The notes: generated by a model from the sequence alone, not told the origin. Numbered from the stretch's first letter, positions 1-7,979 are shown. The stretch: DNA of 34,059 nt from JBOHCT01 sp050699055 (GCA_050699055.1 JBOHCT010000021.1:1-34059); one strand, 5' to 3'. A program made the numbers and translations.

Positions 1-67
1 CCTCCCGCACCATCGCAACGGCCCGTTCCCGCAGCTCACGCGGGTAGTCCCTCGATGATCTTCCCAT
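1..67 (-). CDS. IS3-family transposase OrfA, N-terminal part (runs off the window)
   Basis: The minus strand from the ATG at 67 reads MGRSSRDYPRELRERAVAMV and continues off the window edge. The Y-P-x-E-L-R-E-R-A-V-x-M-V pattern is typical of the N-terminus of IS3-family OrfA, the helix-turn-helix protein that binds the element ends and is normally extended to OrfAB by programmed frameshifting. Only 22 codons are visible, so OrfB and the catalytic DDE residues cannot be judged. It lies inside the element end at 1-118. Confidence 0.72.
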   Translation of the reverse strand, partial: MGRSSRDYPRELRERAVAMVRE

Positions 68-118
68 GACCGCCACTCTCCCAAGAGATGGAGTCTCCGG
101 AAGACCCGGGGTGGCTCA
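1..118 (-). mobile_element. Left-running IS3-family insertion sequence, end only
   Basis: Only one end of the element is in the window; the rest lies to the left. Read on the minus strand it starts 5'-TGAGCCACCCCGGG at 118-105, followed by a CTTCCGGAGACTCC stretch and then the start of an OrfA-type gene at 67. The TG terminal dinucleotide and the short leader before OrfA fit IS3-family ends. I set the boundary at 118 because the IR-like sequence ends there and a lipobox-encoding sequence resumes at 119. The opposite end and target duplication cannot be seen. The family assignment rests on the OrfA N-terminus and the form of the end, both judged from memory. Confidence 0.7.
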
Positions 119-529
119 GTCTTGCTACTGGCGGGGTGCGCTGGAGTGAAGAGGCACCCTGAGGCGTCCAACCCACGCCCGTGGGCACCGAAGTGGGACT
201 GCCTGCCCCGAGTCGAGGCCCACCCACATCACGTGCAGCCGGGGGATCCGGTCGTGGTCGCTGCCGGCTCGTCTACGTGTGGCGACATCTATCCGAGGGA
301 TGTGAGATACCACGTAACCTTGATTGCCCCCGGGTATTCCTTCGACATCGGCGCGGTGCGCGTGGACCGCGACGGTTCGTTTCAGACAAAGTTCCGGATC
401 CCGAAGAAGGCACCGACGACGTCAGCTCCCATCACAGTGGAAAGTCACTGGCTGCCGTCCTGCCATGGCGATTGCGGCGGCTACGGCGACGGCGTGACGA
501 TCCAGCCGCGCGACCCGACCGGCGGGTAG
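119..529 (+). pseudogene. Lipoprotein gene cut in its signal peptide by the IS3 element
   Basis: The frame open from 119 reads V-L-L-L-A-G-C-A-G, a good lipobox with the end of a hydrophobic core, but no charged n-region precedes it; a stop lies upstream at 56-58 inside the IS. The only usable start is a TTG at 122, one codon into the remaining hydrophobic stretch. The mature part (about 130 residues) is proline-rich at its start, has Cys residues near the middle and near the C-terminus (SCHGDCGGYGDG), and a likely beta-sandwich stretch (VRYHVTLIAPG). I do not recognise the family. The best reading is that the IS landed in the signal-peptide coding region, leaving an exported-lipoprotein gene without its export start. 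Retained function through the TTG start is unlikely. Confidence 0.55.
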
Positions 530-1182
530 GTTTTGCACGAGCACGGGGCGCGTACCGATATCCGACACGTGCAGCGGGCATATCTAGGTGGCGGAGACAC
601 CTGTCGTGGCGTCAGTCGACGATCCTTTCCGTACGCGTATCCCCAGGGTTTTTCCCCGCGTACGTGCGGCGACGTGAGGAGTCGGCTCGAGGTCACGCAC
701 ACGCTGGCCGGGCGAGGCTGTCTGTTCTTGCGCTTGCGCTTGGCCTTGACGCCACCCGCGTAGTCCGCGCCCTCTCAAGCGGTGGGGACGCCAGGCCGGT
801 GCTGGACCCGGCCAGCAAGACGGCGGTCCCCAACAGCGCCGGGTTCGGCGCGAGCGCAACGCCGACCACGCCCACCATCGCTACGACCCCAGCTGAGGCC
901 GCCACGGCCCGCTGGCCGGGCTCGCCGTTGACCACGTCGGCGCCACTTGCGCGTTCCTCGCATTCGCCGCGCTCGCCGCGCTGACGGCCTTCGCAGCCCC
1001 CTGCACCCGCGGGGACACCCGAGAGGTCGAAATAGGATCACCCGCCAGACGCTGACGACGGCAGCGACGGGCCCACCGCGGGTAAGCGCCACCACACAAA
1101 GAAACGGCCCCCGCGAACGGGAGCCGTCGGGCCAGCGGAGTTACCGCTGGCGGGGTGCTTCTAAGTGTACGGTGCCGGGTGA
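530..1182. other. Stretch without a recognisable gene
   Basis: Several open frames cross this 650-bp stretch on both strands, but all have arginine/proline/alanine-rich compositions typical of GC-rich shadow frames. On the minus strand about 750-935 encodes one hydrophobic segment (VVAMVGVVGVALAPNPALLG), possibly the relic of a small membrane protein; its upstream continuation (around 950-1010) is in another frame, so any such gene is broken. A hairpin lies at 1104-1127. Confidence 0.5.
1104..1127. terminator. GC-rich hairpin, possible terminator
   Basis: ACGGCCCCCG (1104-1113), loop CGAA, CGGGAGCCGT (1118-1127): a 10-bp stem with one C-A mismatch. Preceded by an A-rich tract, so it would read as hairpin plus T-run on the minus strand, where the only candidate gene is the doubtful relic at 750-935. 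Confidence 0.4.
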
Positions 1183-1317
1183 CGGGTCCGCAACGAGCAG
1201 GCAGGGAGGCGTCTCCCTTCGGATCACCCTCGCCAGCGCGGACCGCGAACCGACGCCCAGCGCAACGACGAGCGCATCCTCCGCGCCGCGGCCCGGCTCC
1301 TCGCGGAGGATCCCCGC

Positions 1318-1836
1318 GTGCCGATCCAACGCATCGCCGACGAAGCAGGAGTCGTTCGACTCACCGTCTACCGGCGTTACGCGAATCGCGACGCACTGCG
1401 GCGCGCGGTCTTCGAGACCGCGGCCGCCGAAGCCCAGCAGGTCATCACCGATGCTCTCGACCGTGAAGACGACCCTGTGGCGTGCCTGCGAGCGATCATT
1501 ATCGAGATGGCAGGCATTGCCCAGCGCTACCCGCTGCTGTCCGTCGGCACCGATCTGCAACCGCTACCGACGGAGACGCAGCGTCCCACCCCGCCGCCGA
1601 TCAGCAGGGACATGCAGCAAGCGCTCATGGCGCTCGTGCGGCGCGGCCAACAACAGGGAGCCCTGCGCGCCGACTTGCCCGCCGAGCTCCTGCCTCAGGC
1701 CATTGTGGGCACACTCCGTGTCACGCTTCGCTTCGCTCGGAGTCTGAAGAGTGATCCCGCCTGTATCGGCACCCAAGTCGCCGACCTCCTGCTCCATGGT
1801 TTCGCCACCCCAGGGCCGGCTGCCCGGCACCCTTGA
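1318..1836 (+). CDS. TetR/AcrR-family transcriptional regulator, start uncertain
   Basis: A TetR-type repressor: an N-terminal three-helix DNA-binding domain and an all-helical ligand-binding C-terminal part. The recognition-helix region is clear (IADEAGVVRLTVYRRYANRDAL), followed by a C-terminal domain ending near residue 165. The conventional GTG at 1318 gives 172 residues but drops helix 1: the homologous sequence continues upstream in frame (RNDERILRAAARLLAEDP, about 1261-1317), and the frame is open back to 1183. No ATG or GTG lies between 1183 and 1318. So either a non-standard start is used or the 5' end was lost or frameshifted. The MDR enzyme at 2027 follows on the same strand after 190 bp, a plausible but unproven target. 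Confidence 0.7.
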   Translation: MPIQRIADEAGVVRLTVYRRYANRDALRRAVFETAAAEAQQVITDALDREDDPVACLRAIIIEMAGIAQRYPLLSVGTDLQPLPTETQRPTPPPISRDMQQALMALVRRGQQQGALRADLPAELLPQAIVGTLRVTLRFARSLKSDPACIGTQVADLLLHGFATPGPAARHP

Positions 1837-2026
1837 GCCGGTCCGGAACAAGCCAGACATGTTCGCTCGGGAGCCCCCAAACCAGACAAGATCCGCAGTG
1901 CACCCGGTCGCGTAGGTGTTGCCCGTCACCTGCGCCCCGCAGACCTGTCCAGCCTCACATAGGTGGTCCGAATTGTTTCGCACCCACGGATCGCAAGGGA
2001 GTACCGAAACACCCTTTCCCTCGCGG

Positions 2027-3052
2027 ATGAAGGCGGCGTACATCACGGAGACCGGCCCAGCGGAGAACATCCGATACGGGGACATGCCGGTGCCGCCGAT
2101 AGGCCCCACCGACGTGCTGGTGCGTGTACAGGCGGTGGCGGTCAACCCGGTGGACACCTTCGTGCGATCCGGCTCCTACGTGACACCGACCCCGTTCCCG
2201 TTCGTGGTCGGCCGGGACCTCGTCGGCACGGTGGTCGACGCGGGACCCGGCGCCGTCGGTTTCGCACCGGGCCAGCGGGTGTGGTGCAACAGCCTCGGGC
2301 ACGGCGGGCGGCAGGGCTCCTTCTCGGAGTACGCCGCCGTCGCCGCGGATCGGCTCTACCCGGCACCGGGCGGTATCGATCCGATCGCACTCGTCGTAGC
2401 CGCGCATCCGGCCGCCTCCGCGTGGCTGGCGCTGTTCCTGCACGGTCGACTGCGGTTCGGCGACACGGTCTTCGTGGGAGGCGGGGCCGGCAACGTCGGT
2501 TCGGCGGCGGTCGCGCTGGCCGTGCGCGCCGGGGCGCGGGTGGTCGCGACCACCCAGCCCGCCGACTTCGACTTCGCTCGCGCGCTGGGTGCGTCCGAGG
2601 TCTTCGACTACCACGCCGCCGACCTCGGCGGCCAGCTGCGTGTGGCCGCGCCCCGCGGCTACGACGTACATCTGGACACCTCGGGCCACTACGAGATGAA
2701 CACCGCGGTGGACCTGCTCGCCCGTGGTGGGCGCCTGGTGGCGATGGTCGGGCTGCGAACCACGCCGGCCCTGCCGGTCGGTCGGCTCTACACCCGCGAC
2801 GCGAGCATCGTCGGGTTCGCCATCAGCAACGCGGCCACAGCCGATCTCACAGCCGCGGCGGCGGGCGTCGTCGGGCTGCTGCGCGCCACCCCCTGGCATC
2901 CGCGTATCGCCGACCGGCTCGCACTCTCGCAGGCCGCTGAGGCACACCGACGGCTCGAAGCCGGTCGCCTTCGCGGCCGGCTCCTGCTGCAGCCGAGGAC
3001 CCTCACAGATAAGGATCTTGCCTCGTATCCCTTGACGGACCCGGCCCACTAA
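2027..3052 (+). CDS. Zinc-independent MDR oxidoreductase (NADPH:quinone reductase type)
   Basis: A 341-residue medium-chain dehydrogenase/reductase. The N-terminal GroES-like domain is typical of quinone reductase/enoyl reductase relatives (MKAAYITETG..., VLVRVQAVAVNPVD, PFVVGRDLVGTVVDAGPG). The cofactor domain has VGGGAGNVGSAAVALAVRAG, matching the GxGxxGxxA nucleotide-binding loop, near residues 150-165. Zinc-ligand cysteines of alcohol dehydrogenases are absent, so NADPH-dependent reduction of a quinone or enone is most likely. I chose the ATG at 2027 because the family N-terminus begins there; an open frame upstream to 1916 lacks similarity. No strong ribosome binding site is seen (GGGAG at about 1998 is too far). 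The downstream gene is a methyltransferase remnant. Confidence 0.82.
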   Translation: MKAAYITETGPAENIRYGDMPVPPIGPTDVLVRVQAVAVNPVDTFVRSGSYVTPTPFPFVVGRDLVGTVVDAGPGAVGFAPGQRVWCNSLGHGGRQGSFSEYAAVAADRLYPAPGGIDPIALVVAAHPAASAWLALFLHGRLRFGDTVFVGGGAGNVGSAAVALAVRAGARVVATTQPADFDFARALGASEVFDYHAADLGGQLRVAAPRGYDVHLDTSGHYEMNTAVDLLARGGRLVAMVGLRTTPALPVGRLYTRDASIVGFAISNAATADLTAAAAGVVGLLRATPWHPRIADRLALSQAAEAHRRLEAGRLRGRLLLQPRTLTDKDLASYPLTDPAH

Positions 3053-3093
3053 ACGGATCGACGCCGCCGAGCCCGCGTCGTTACCGTGCGGGC

Positions 3094-3520
3094 ATGCGGC
3101 ATGCTGAGTTCAACGACCCTCGGCTGGTGGTGGTCTACGACGCTGAGTTCCCGTGGTCGCGTGACGACGACTTCTTCCTCTCCGTGGTCGACGAGACACC
3201 CGCTGCCCAAGTGCTGGACCTGGGCTGCGGGACGGGGCGGCTCGCGTTGGGCATGGCAGCGGCCGGTCACGCGGTCACCGGCGTGGATCCCGCCCGGGCA
3301 TCGCTCGAGGCGGCCCGCGCGAAGCCGGGTGCCGAGCGCGTGACCTGGATCGAGGGCACGTCGCCGATCCTTCCCGACGCGTCGTTCGACGTCGCGGTCA
3401 TGACCAGTCACGTGGCACAGTTCTTCGTCCATGACAACGAGTGGAGGCGCACCCTCGGCGACCTCAAGCGCTCGCTCGTCCCTGGTGGGCGGCTATCGTT
3501 CGACACCCGTGCTACTATCT
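3094..3520 (+). pseudogene. Class I SAM-dependent methyltransferase, C-terminally truncated
   Basis: The first 140 or so residues form a good Rossmann methyltransferase: motif I VLDLGCGTGRLALGMAAAGH, an acidic end of strand 2 (VTGVDPA), motif IV (FDVAVMTSHVAQFF) and post-motif region LVPGGRLSFDTR. Similarity stops abruptly at the DTR, about position 3517; the frame then runs on through unrelated arginine-rich sequence that is antisense or out of frame to the next gene. Relatives are about 240-250 residues, so the last third, which usually completes the sheet and substrate site, is gone. The break lies just upstream of the promoter region of the membrane protein at 3620. Likely non-functional. 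Confidence 0.72.
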
Positions 3521-3545
3521 CGGCAGGCAACAATCGCCACGGTAA

Positions 3546-3557
3546 CAAGCATGCTTG
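3546..3557. promoter_or_regulatory. Perfect 12-bp palindrome, possible operator
   Basis: CAAGCATGCTTG is a perfect palindrome 63 bp upstream of the membrane-protein start at 3620 and just beyond the break in the methyltransferase remnant. It could be a repressor site; nothing else supports it. Confidence 0.25.
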
Positions 3558-3619
3558 CCCCCGGGCGAGACCTTCCTGTAGGGTGCCGAGACCTCCTCGG
3601 AGAGCCCTACCATGCGGCC

Positions 3620-4180
3620 ATGGGTCGGGACGGCCACGAGAGCGACATTCTCACCAGCGGGTCGGAGGGGCAGTCGTTGTGGGACCGCACGCCCGGGCGG
3701 TGGCGGCGTCGGCTCACGATCGTGGTCACGTTCCTGCTCGGCCTGGTCCTTGGCGGCTACGGACTGCACCTGTGGCACGGTCGGACCGCGTCCAGCGGAC
3801 CCGACATTCACCTGAAGGCCAACCTGTCGACCGTCGAACCGCTCGATCACAGCGCGACCACAACGCTTACCGTCTACAACCTCGGCGACGACCCGGTGAC
3901 CATCCACAGGGTGCGGTTGAATGTGCGCGGCTTCACTATCGCCTTCGGCGGGCCAGGCACCCTCCGTCTTCCGCTGACCGTGAGAAGTAGCCACCCCGGC
4001 GCCATCACCGTCCACCTCGATCTCGGCTGCGGCGAGAGCACAGCTCCCCGCGTGGGCGAGGCCGTCTTCACCGCCGCGGCGCCACACTGGTCACCACGCC
4101 GGGTATGGGTAGACCGAGTCGTCCTGGCCCCGGAGGTTCGCACCTACTACCGTCAGCGCTGCGGCGAAACGACAGGCTAA
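3620..4180 (+). CDS. Single-pass membrane-anchored protein of unknown function
   Basis: A 186-residue protein. Residues 1-30 are cytoplasmic and polar (ends PGRWRRR), one transmembrane helix follows (LTIVVTFLLGLVLGGYGLHLW, about 31-51), and the rest is extracytoplasmic and beta-rich (TTTLTVYNLGDDPVTIHRVRL), resembling an Ig-like or CARDB-like fold, with two cysteines (LDLGCGES, YYRQRCGE) that could form a disulfide. The open frame extends upstream to 3431 inside the methyltransferase remnant, but the hydrophobic anchor and GGAGAG at about 3599 favour the ATG at 3620. A perfect 12-bp palindrome CAAGCATGCTTG lies upstream at 3546-3557. I do not recognise the family. Confidence 0.68.
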   Translation: MGRDGHESDILTSGSEGQSLWDRTPGRWRRRLTIVVTFLLGLVLGGYGLHLWHGRTASSGPDIHLKANLSTVEPLDHSATTTLTVYNLGDDPVTIHRVRLNVRGFTIAFGGPGTLRLPLTVRSSHPGAITVHLDLGCGESTAPRVGEAVFTAAAPHWSPRRVWVDRVVLAPEVRTYYRQRCGETTG

Positions 4181-4329
4181 CGACACGCCCGGGGATTAGG
4201 GACGGCAGCCGATGCCGACCCCACCTGGGACCACTCGCGCACGACCCCCCGTCAAAGACGGCACGTCACCAATGCGGTTCGAACGTTTCCACACCGTCGC
4301 TGGCGTGCGGAAACCGTACCCACACCTCC

Positions 4330-4349
4330 TAGTGTCGCGTTGGGGAAGT
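4330..4349. repeat. Solo copy of the inverted-repeat end seen at 13319-13400
   Basis: TAGTGTCGCGTTGGGGAAGT matches the arms of the 82-bp element at 13319-13400: the first 11 bases are identical and GGAAGT follows after a three-base mismatch (17 of 20 against the reverse complement of the right arm). I see no partner arm nearby. It sits between the membrane protein and the 3' end of the nucleoside hydrolase remnant, where similarity to other genes stops. Confidence 0.45.
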
Positions 4350-4368
4350 TTCCTTCGCCCGGCAGCCG

Positions 4369-5323
4369 TCACACCCGATCACTCGGCCTCCGGGGCGAAT
4401 GTGGTCGGTGGGCCTTTTCGGCGGCGGTGAGCCAGGTGTCGGCGAAGGCCGCTCCGTCGATGTCCACAACGACCCCCATGGGTCGCCCGGCCGGGTCGGG
4501 GTGGAATCGTAGCAGGTCACCACGCATGATCGGCCGCAGCCGCAGCTCTTCGACGGTCGCGCCCGGCCAGCCCGCCGCGACCGCGCAGGCGACGGGATCG
4601 TAGTGGAAGTTCAGCAGGTCGTCGGGGAGGCCGGAATGGGCCCGGCCCAGGTCACCCATCTGTTGGTCTACGGCGTTGGCCTCGCCCTGGCGGGCGAGGA
4701 GTTCGCCGAGCGGCCCCGAGGCGCGGAGCCGCGGCAGGTGGGCCGCGCGCAGGTGTGCCTGGAGCGTCACCGGCAGCGTCGCCAGGGTGGGACGGGTGGT
4801 GGCGCCGAGAATCTGCGCTGCCCGCGTGTCCCACTGCACGTTCCAATCACCCTCCGGTCCCCAGGCCGGCAGCCCGTCGACGGGCGGCCGAACCCAGCCA
4901 CCCATCACCACGACGGGCGCATCGCCGAGGCTGCCCGGCCGGGCGACCTCCAGGATCGCGAGGTTCGTGTAGGGACCGATCCCGACCACTGTCGCCTCGG
5001 TCTCGATGCTGGCCACGAGCAGGTCGAGCCGCCCCTGGCGGCGAAGGGCGCGGCGGGACGTCGCCCGGCCAGTACCGCTCGTCGTCGACGATCGGATCGC
5101 TGGAGCCCAGGGTAGTCAGCGATGCCTCGGTGCCGGCAGCCACCGGAATGTCGTCGCGACCGGCGAGCGCGAGGCAGTGACTCACGTAGCCCGCCCTGCG
5201 GCCGCCCGGATCGATCGTGGTGGTGATGCCGACAACCTCGATGTCCGGCCAGCCGAGCAGCATCGCCAGGGCACACGCGTCATCGGGGTCGCCGCCAAGG
5301 TCCGTGTCGAGATGGACCCGCAC
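4369..5323 (-). pseudogene. Inosine-uridine-type nucleoside hydrolase, frameshifted
   Basis: Reads from the ATG at 5323. The N-terminal part carries the family metal site MRVHLDTDLGGDPDDACAL (the DxDxxxDD cluster that holds Ca2+) and VVGITTTIDPGGRRAG. The C-terminal part is in another frame from about 5028 down to 4369, with ATVVGIGPYTNLAIL and VVVMGG. The frames switch at 5028-5035, where the sequence after PPRPSPPGAA should continue LDLLVASIE; a two-base deletion in a GC repeat (or one extra base) explains it. Combined length about 318 residues equals the family's usual size. Such enzymes split ribonucleosides into base and ribose. With one clean lesion it is either a recent pseudogene or a sequencing error. 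An ATG at 5016 could start the second half alone, without the metal site. Confidence 0.78.
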
Positions 5324-5511
5324 CTCAACAGGCTCTCAGGTCGTGACCCGCATGGCAACAGCGAAGGTAGCGAGACGCCCGCGCGCCCGGCCCGTCACGC
5401 TTTCATGGCTCGAGCTTTGTCGTCTACGAACGTGTGTATCGGGCCCTGCCAATGCTGAGATAGAAGGGCGACGGAAAAGGTGGCCTCTCGAGCGCCGTCA
5501 GTCTGAGGATA

Positions 5512-6080
5512 CTCAGGCCCGCGACCGGACCGTGAACGTCCGGGACGCCGCCCAGGCCGACACCGTGGACTGGATTCTGCAACGACAGCAGCGGATCGTG
5601 GTCGCGGCGCACAACGCCCACCTCCAACGATGGCCGGTGGAGCTCCCCGGAGCGATCCCGAGGATGAACTCAGCGGGTGAACACCTGGCTGAGCGGTGGG
5701 GTGAGGACTCCCTGGTCATCGGCACCACCAGCGGCAGCGGGCAGGCCCTCACCGCGGGGGAGGGCTTCGCCTCGGGCCAGTTCTTCGACGAGTTGCCGCC
5801 ACCGGAGCCCGGAACGCTGGATGCCCTGATGGCGGCCTCGCACGACGGCCCGTTCGCCGTTGATCTCCGTCGGCTGCCGTCGGCCGACCGGGAGGCGGTC
5901 GGCGCGATCACCCGGCAACGCTCCGGCGGCTTCAGCTGCCCGATCGACCCGCTGGCCGCCTACGACCTCCTCGTGCACCTGCCGCGGGTGACGGCCGCCC
6001 AGCCCGACCCCGACGCGGCCGTGAGTGCGCCGGCGGAGGTCACGGCGCCCTTTCGGACCTGGATGTCGAGTCGCAGCTGA
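5512..6080 (+). pseudogene. Erythromycin-esterase-like protein, C-terminal fragment
   Basis: About 190 residues match the C-terminal half of the Ere family: the VNVRDAAQADTVDWIL segment, RIVVAAHNAHLQRWP with the conserved AHNxH histidine region, DSLVIGTTSGSGQ, then TLDALMAASHDGPFAVDLRRL and YDLLVHLPRVTAA. Full-length members are about 400 residues and need N-terminal catalytic histidine and glutamates, which are missing here. The open frame upstream (from 5217) has no family similarity and overlaps the 5' end of the nucleoside hydrolase on the other strand. The family includes macrolide-hydrolysing enzymes and many of unknown substrate; this copy should be inactive. Confidence 0.7.
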
Positions 6081-6147
6081 GGCCACGCCACGCACGCCTC
6101 AATAACGATCCGCAGCCGTACACCGCTCGGCGTGGGCGATACTGGCC

Positions 6148-6178
6148 TGTCCGGACATCTGTCGTACAGTGGTGGGTA
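6148..6178 (+). promoter_or_regulatory. Leaderless promoter and operator of the tacA-tacT pair
   Basis: TACAGT at 6165-6170 fits an actinobacterial -10 (TANNNT) and puts the transcription start at about 6177-6178, at the A of the antitoxin ATG, so the mRNA is probably leaderless. Two inverted repeats overlap it: the perfect 10-bp palindrome TGTCCGGACA (6148-6157) and CTGT-CGT-ACAG (6159-6169). Autorepression by the ribbon-helix-helix antitoxin at these sites is the natural inference. Confidence 0.55.
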
Positions 6179-6444
6179 TGAGTAAGACTGAACGCATTGA
6201 GCTGCGTGTCTCCGCCGACGACAAGGACGCCATCGCGGCAGCGGCGGCGAGCGAGCACACCACGACCACCGAGTTCGTGCGGGACGCAGTGCTCGACCGC
6301 GCCCAACACGTCCGGGCGCGCGCCGACCGCACCCTCATGCCTGCCGAGCAGTTCGACTCGCTGGTAGCCGCGCTCGACGTGGCGGACGACACCCCGAACC
6401 TGGCGCGGGCGTTCGCGCACAAGCGGCGGTTTACCCAGCGTTGA
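6178..6444 (+). CDS. DUF1778/TacA-type ribbon-helix-helix antitoxin
   Basis: 88 residues. The start has the ribbon-helix-helix pattern of DUF1778 antitoxins (ERIELRVSADDKDAIAAAAA, then TTTEFVRDAVLDRAQ), and the C-terminal part (MPAEQFDSLVAAL) is the toxin-wrapping segment seen in TacA-type proteins. Known relatives bind the GNAT toxin and the shared promoter. The ATG at 6178 is preferred over GTGs at 6169 and 6172 because the deduced transcription start falls on it. It overlaps the toxin gene by four bases (TTGA), the usual translational coupling of these modules. Confidence 0.87.
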   Translation: MSKTERIELRVSADDKDAIAAAAASEHTTTTEFVRDAVLDRAQHVRARADRTLMPAEQFDSLVAALDVADDTPNLARAFAHKRRFTQR

Positions 6445-6944
6445 GCACCGAGTACGAGTCCGTTGCGCTGTCGGGGCAGCACGACGTCGCCAGGTTCGAT
6501 TGCGGCGTCTCATCGCTGAACGCATGGTTGGCCGAGCAGGCACTTCGCGCTCAGCAACCAGGCACGGCACGCACGTTCGTGTGGGTCACCGCCGAGGTGC
6601 CCGAACAGGTGTGGGCGTACTTTTCGTTGGCGCCCACCGAGCTGGCCCGCGATGCCCTCTCGCGTGGCCAATCGTCGGGCTACCGCACCGTGCCCGGCTA
6701 TCTGCTGGCCAGGTTGGCAGTACACACCGATCTTCGCGGGTTCGGCTACGGCGGACAGGTACTCGTTGACGCCCTGAGCCGCGCCGCGAGTGCTGCCGAG
6801 GCCGGGGGCGGCCGGCTAGTGGTGGTTGACGCGCTCGACGACGCCGCTGCGAGCTTCTACCGGCACTACGACTTCACGCCGGTGAAGGGCAACCCGCGTC
6901 GACTAGTCCTGAAGATGGCCAATGTCCGCAAGCTCCTTGGGTGA
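6441..6944 (+). CDS. GNAT-family acetyltransferase toxin (TacT type)
   Basis: 167 residues with a GNAT fold: FDCGVSSLNAWL at the start (typical of TacT-like toxins), the central VWAYFSLAP strand, the LLARLAVHTDLRGFGYGGQVLVDAL acetyl-CoA pyrophosphate loop (R-G-x-G-x-G type), and a C-terminal ASFYRHYDFTPV with the tyrosine common to the family. Characterised TacT toxins acetylate the amino group of charged tRNAs and block translation; that activity is inferred here from family and from pairing with the DUF1778 gene. Translation would start at TTG 6441, overlapping the antitoxin stop. Both genes look intact in an otherwise decayed neighbourhood. Confidence 0.87.
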   Translation: MSTEYESVALSGQHDVARFDCGVSSLNAWLAEQALRAQQPGTARTFVWVTAEVPEQVWAYFSLAPTELARDALSRGQSSGYRTVPGYLLARLAVHTDLRGFGYGGQVLVDALSRAASAAEAGGGRLVVVDALDDAAASFYRHYDFTPVKGNPRRLVLKMANVRKLLG

Positions 6945-7017
6945 CCGAGCCGAGACCCACCATCTCGATAGCCGATCGATCAGCGGACGCCTGTCACGCG
7001 TAAGGCAAGATGATCCG

Positions 7018-7443
7018 GTGACGCCCGAATCCGATCGGTGGGACCCCAACATCCACTATCACCGGCTGGTGCTCGACTCGATCCCCCGCGGTGCGCGGGA
7101 CGGCTGGAGGTCGGCTGCGGCGAGGGCATGCTCGCGCGCCGACTGCGCTACCTGGTGCCAAAGGTCGTGGCCATCGATCTCGACCAGTCAAGCATCGACC
7201 TCGCCCGGGAGCACACGCCTGACGACGCCATCGACTACGTCCACGGCGACTTCTTCTCCCACCGGTTCGAGCCAGCGTCGTTCGATGTCGTCGCCTCCGT
7301 GCACCACATGGACGCCGCCGCAGCGCTGTCACGGATGCGTGATCTGCTCTGCCCCGGGGGAACCCTGACCATCGTGGGGCTGGCCCGCAGCCGACTACCC
7401 GCCGACCTGCCCGTCGGTGTCGCCGGTGTCATGCTCAACAGCG
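7018..7443 (+). pseudogene. Class I methyltransferase, frameshifted and truncated
   Basis: The start GTG at 7018 gives TPESDRWDPNIHYHRLVLDSIP, a typical N-terminus for small SAM methyltransferases. At about 7100-7110 the frame shifts; motif I (LEVGCGEGMLARRL) and the rest follow in the next frame: VVAIDLDQSSIDLAREH, DYVHGDFF, SFDVVASVHHMD and LLCPGGTLTIVGLAR. Similarity continues to PADLPVGVAG and ends at about 7440, where the sequence passes directly into an F420-oxidoreductase fragment. Relatives are about 240 residues, so both the frameshift and the loss of the C-terminal third inactivate it. Confidence 0.7.
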
Positions 7444-7860
7444 TCTATCGGCGCGATCGCGTCGGCGACCAGTGTCATCCGGGTCGGTACCGGGGTCACC
7501 TGTCCGTTGGTCCGCCTCCATCCGGCTGTTATCGCGCAGGCCGCGGCGACCACGGCCCGACTGCTTCGAGGCAGGTTCTTCTTCGGCATCGGCACGGGCG
7601 AGAACCTGAACGAGCACATCCTGGGTGACCGCTGGCCACCGGTGGACGTGCGTCTGGAGATGCTGCGGGAAGCGGTTGAGGTCATCAGGAACCTCTGGTC
7701 CGGACGTCTGATCAACCACCACGGCCGGCACTACACGGTCGAGAACGCCCAGCTGTTCACCCTGCCCGACGAGCCGCCGCCCATCATCGTGTCGGCGCTC
7801 GGACCCAAGGCAGCGAGTGTGGCCGCCCGCGTCGGCGAGGACTACTGGAGCACCGGTGAA
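7444..7860 (+). pseudogene. F420-dependent LLM-class oxidoreductase, internal fragment
   Basis: About 138 residues of a luciferase-like (TIM-barrel) F420 enzyme of the glucose-6-phosphate-dehydrogenase-like group: IGAIASATSVIRVGTGVTCP, RLHPAVIAQAAATTARLL, GRFFFGIGTGENLNEHILG, RWPPVDVRLEMLREAVEVIR, and PPPIIVSALGPKAASVAARVGEDYW. The first 55 or so residues and the last 100 or so are missing. Upstream it is joined to a methyltransferase fragment and downstream to sequence antisense to a beta-propeller fragment. The open frame from 7417 to 8058 is therefore a patchwork, not a gene. Confidence 0.75.
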
Positions 7861-7979
7861 GAACACATACATCGTTGCACTGTAGCCCGGGGGCTGCTCG
7901 TACTGGACCGAAGGGCCGAGGACACCGTTCGCGTACCAGTCCGGAGCATGACCGTCTGGATCGAGAATCTGGACCGGTT

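Noticed and set aside
285..312. Minus-strand TCTCACA-N16-CGCC resembling the ECF promoter
   Set aside because: The -10 differs (CGCC), the GGTAGGGCAAGA block is absent, it is inside a gene remnant and no gene follows in that direction except the IS end.
1837..2026. Minus-strand peptide with CEAGQVCGAQVTGNTY that resembles a small secreted Cys-rich protein
   Set aside because: It lies in a long shadow frame that continues antisense to the MDR and TetR genes, has no start or signal peptide, and I cannot match it to a family.
2844..2872. Plus-strand TCTCACA followed by CGTC inside the MDR gene
   Set aside because: The spacing is 14 or 17 bp, not 16, it is within coding sequence and lacks the downstream 12-mer.
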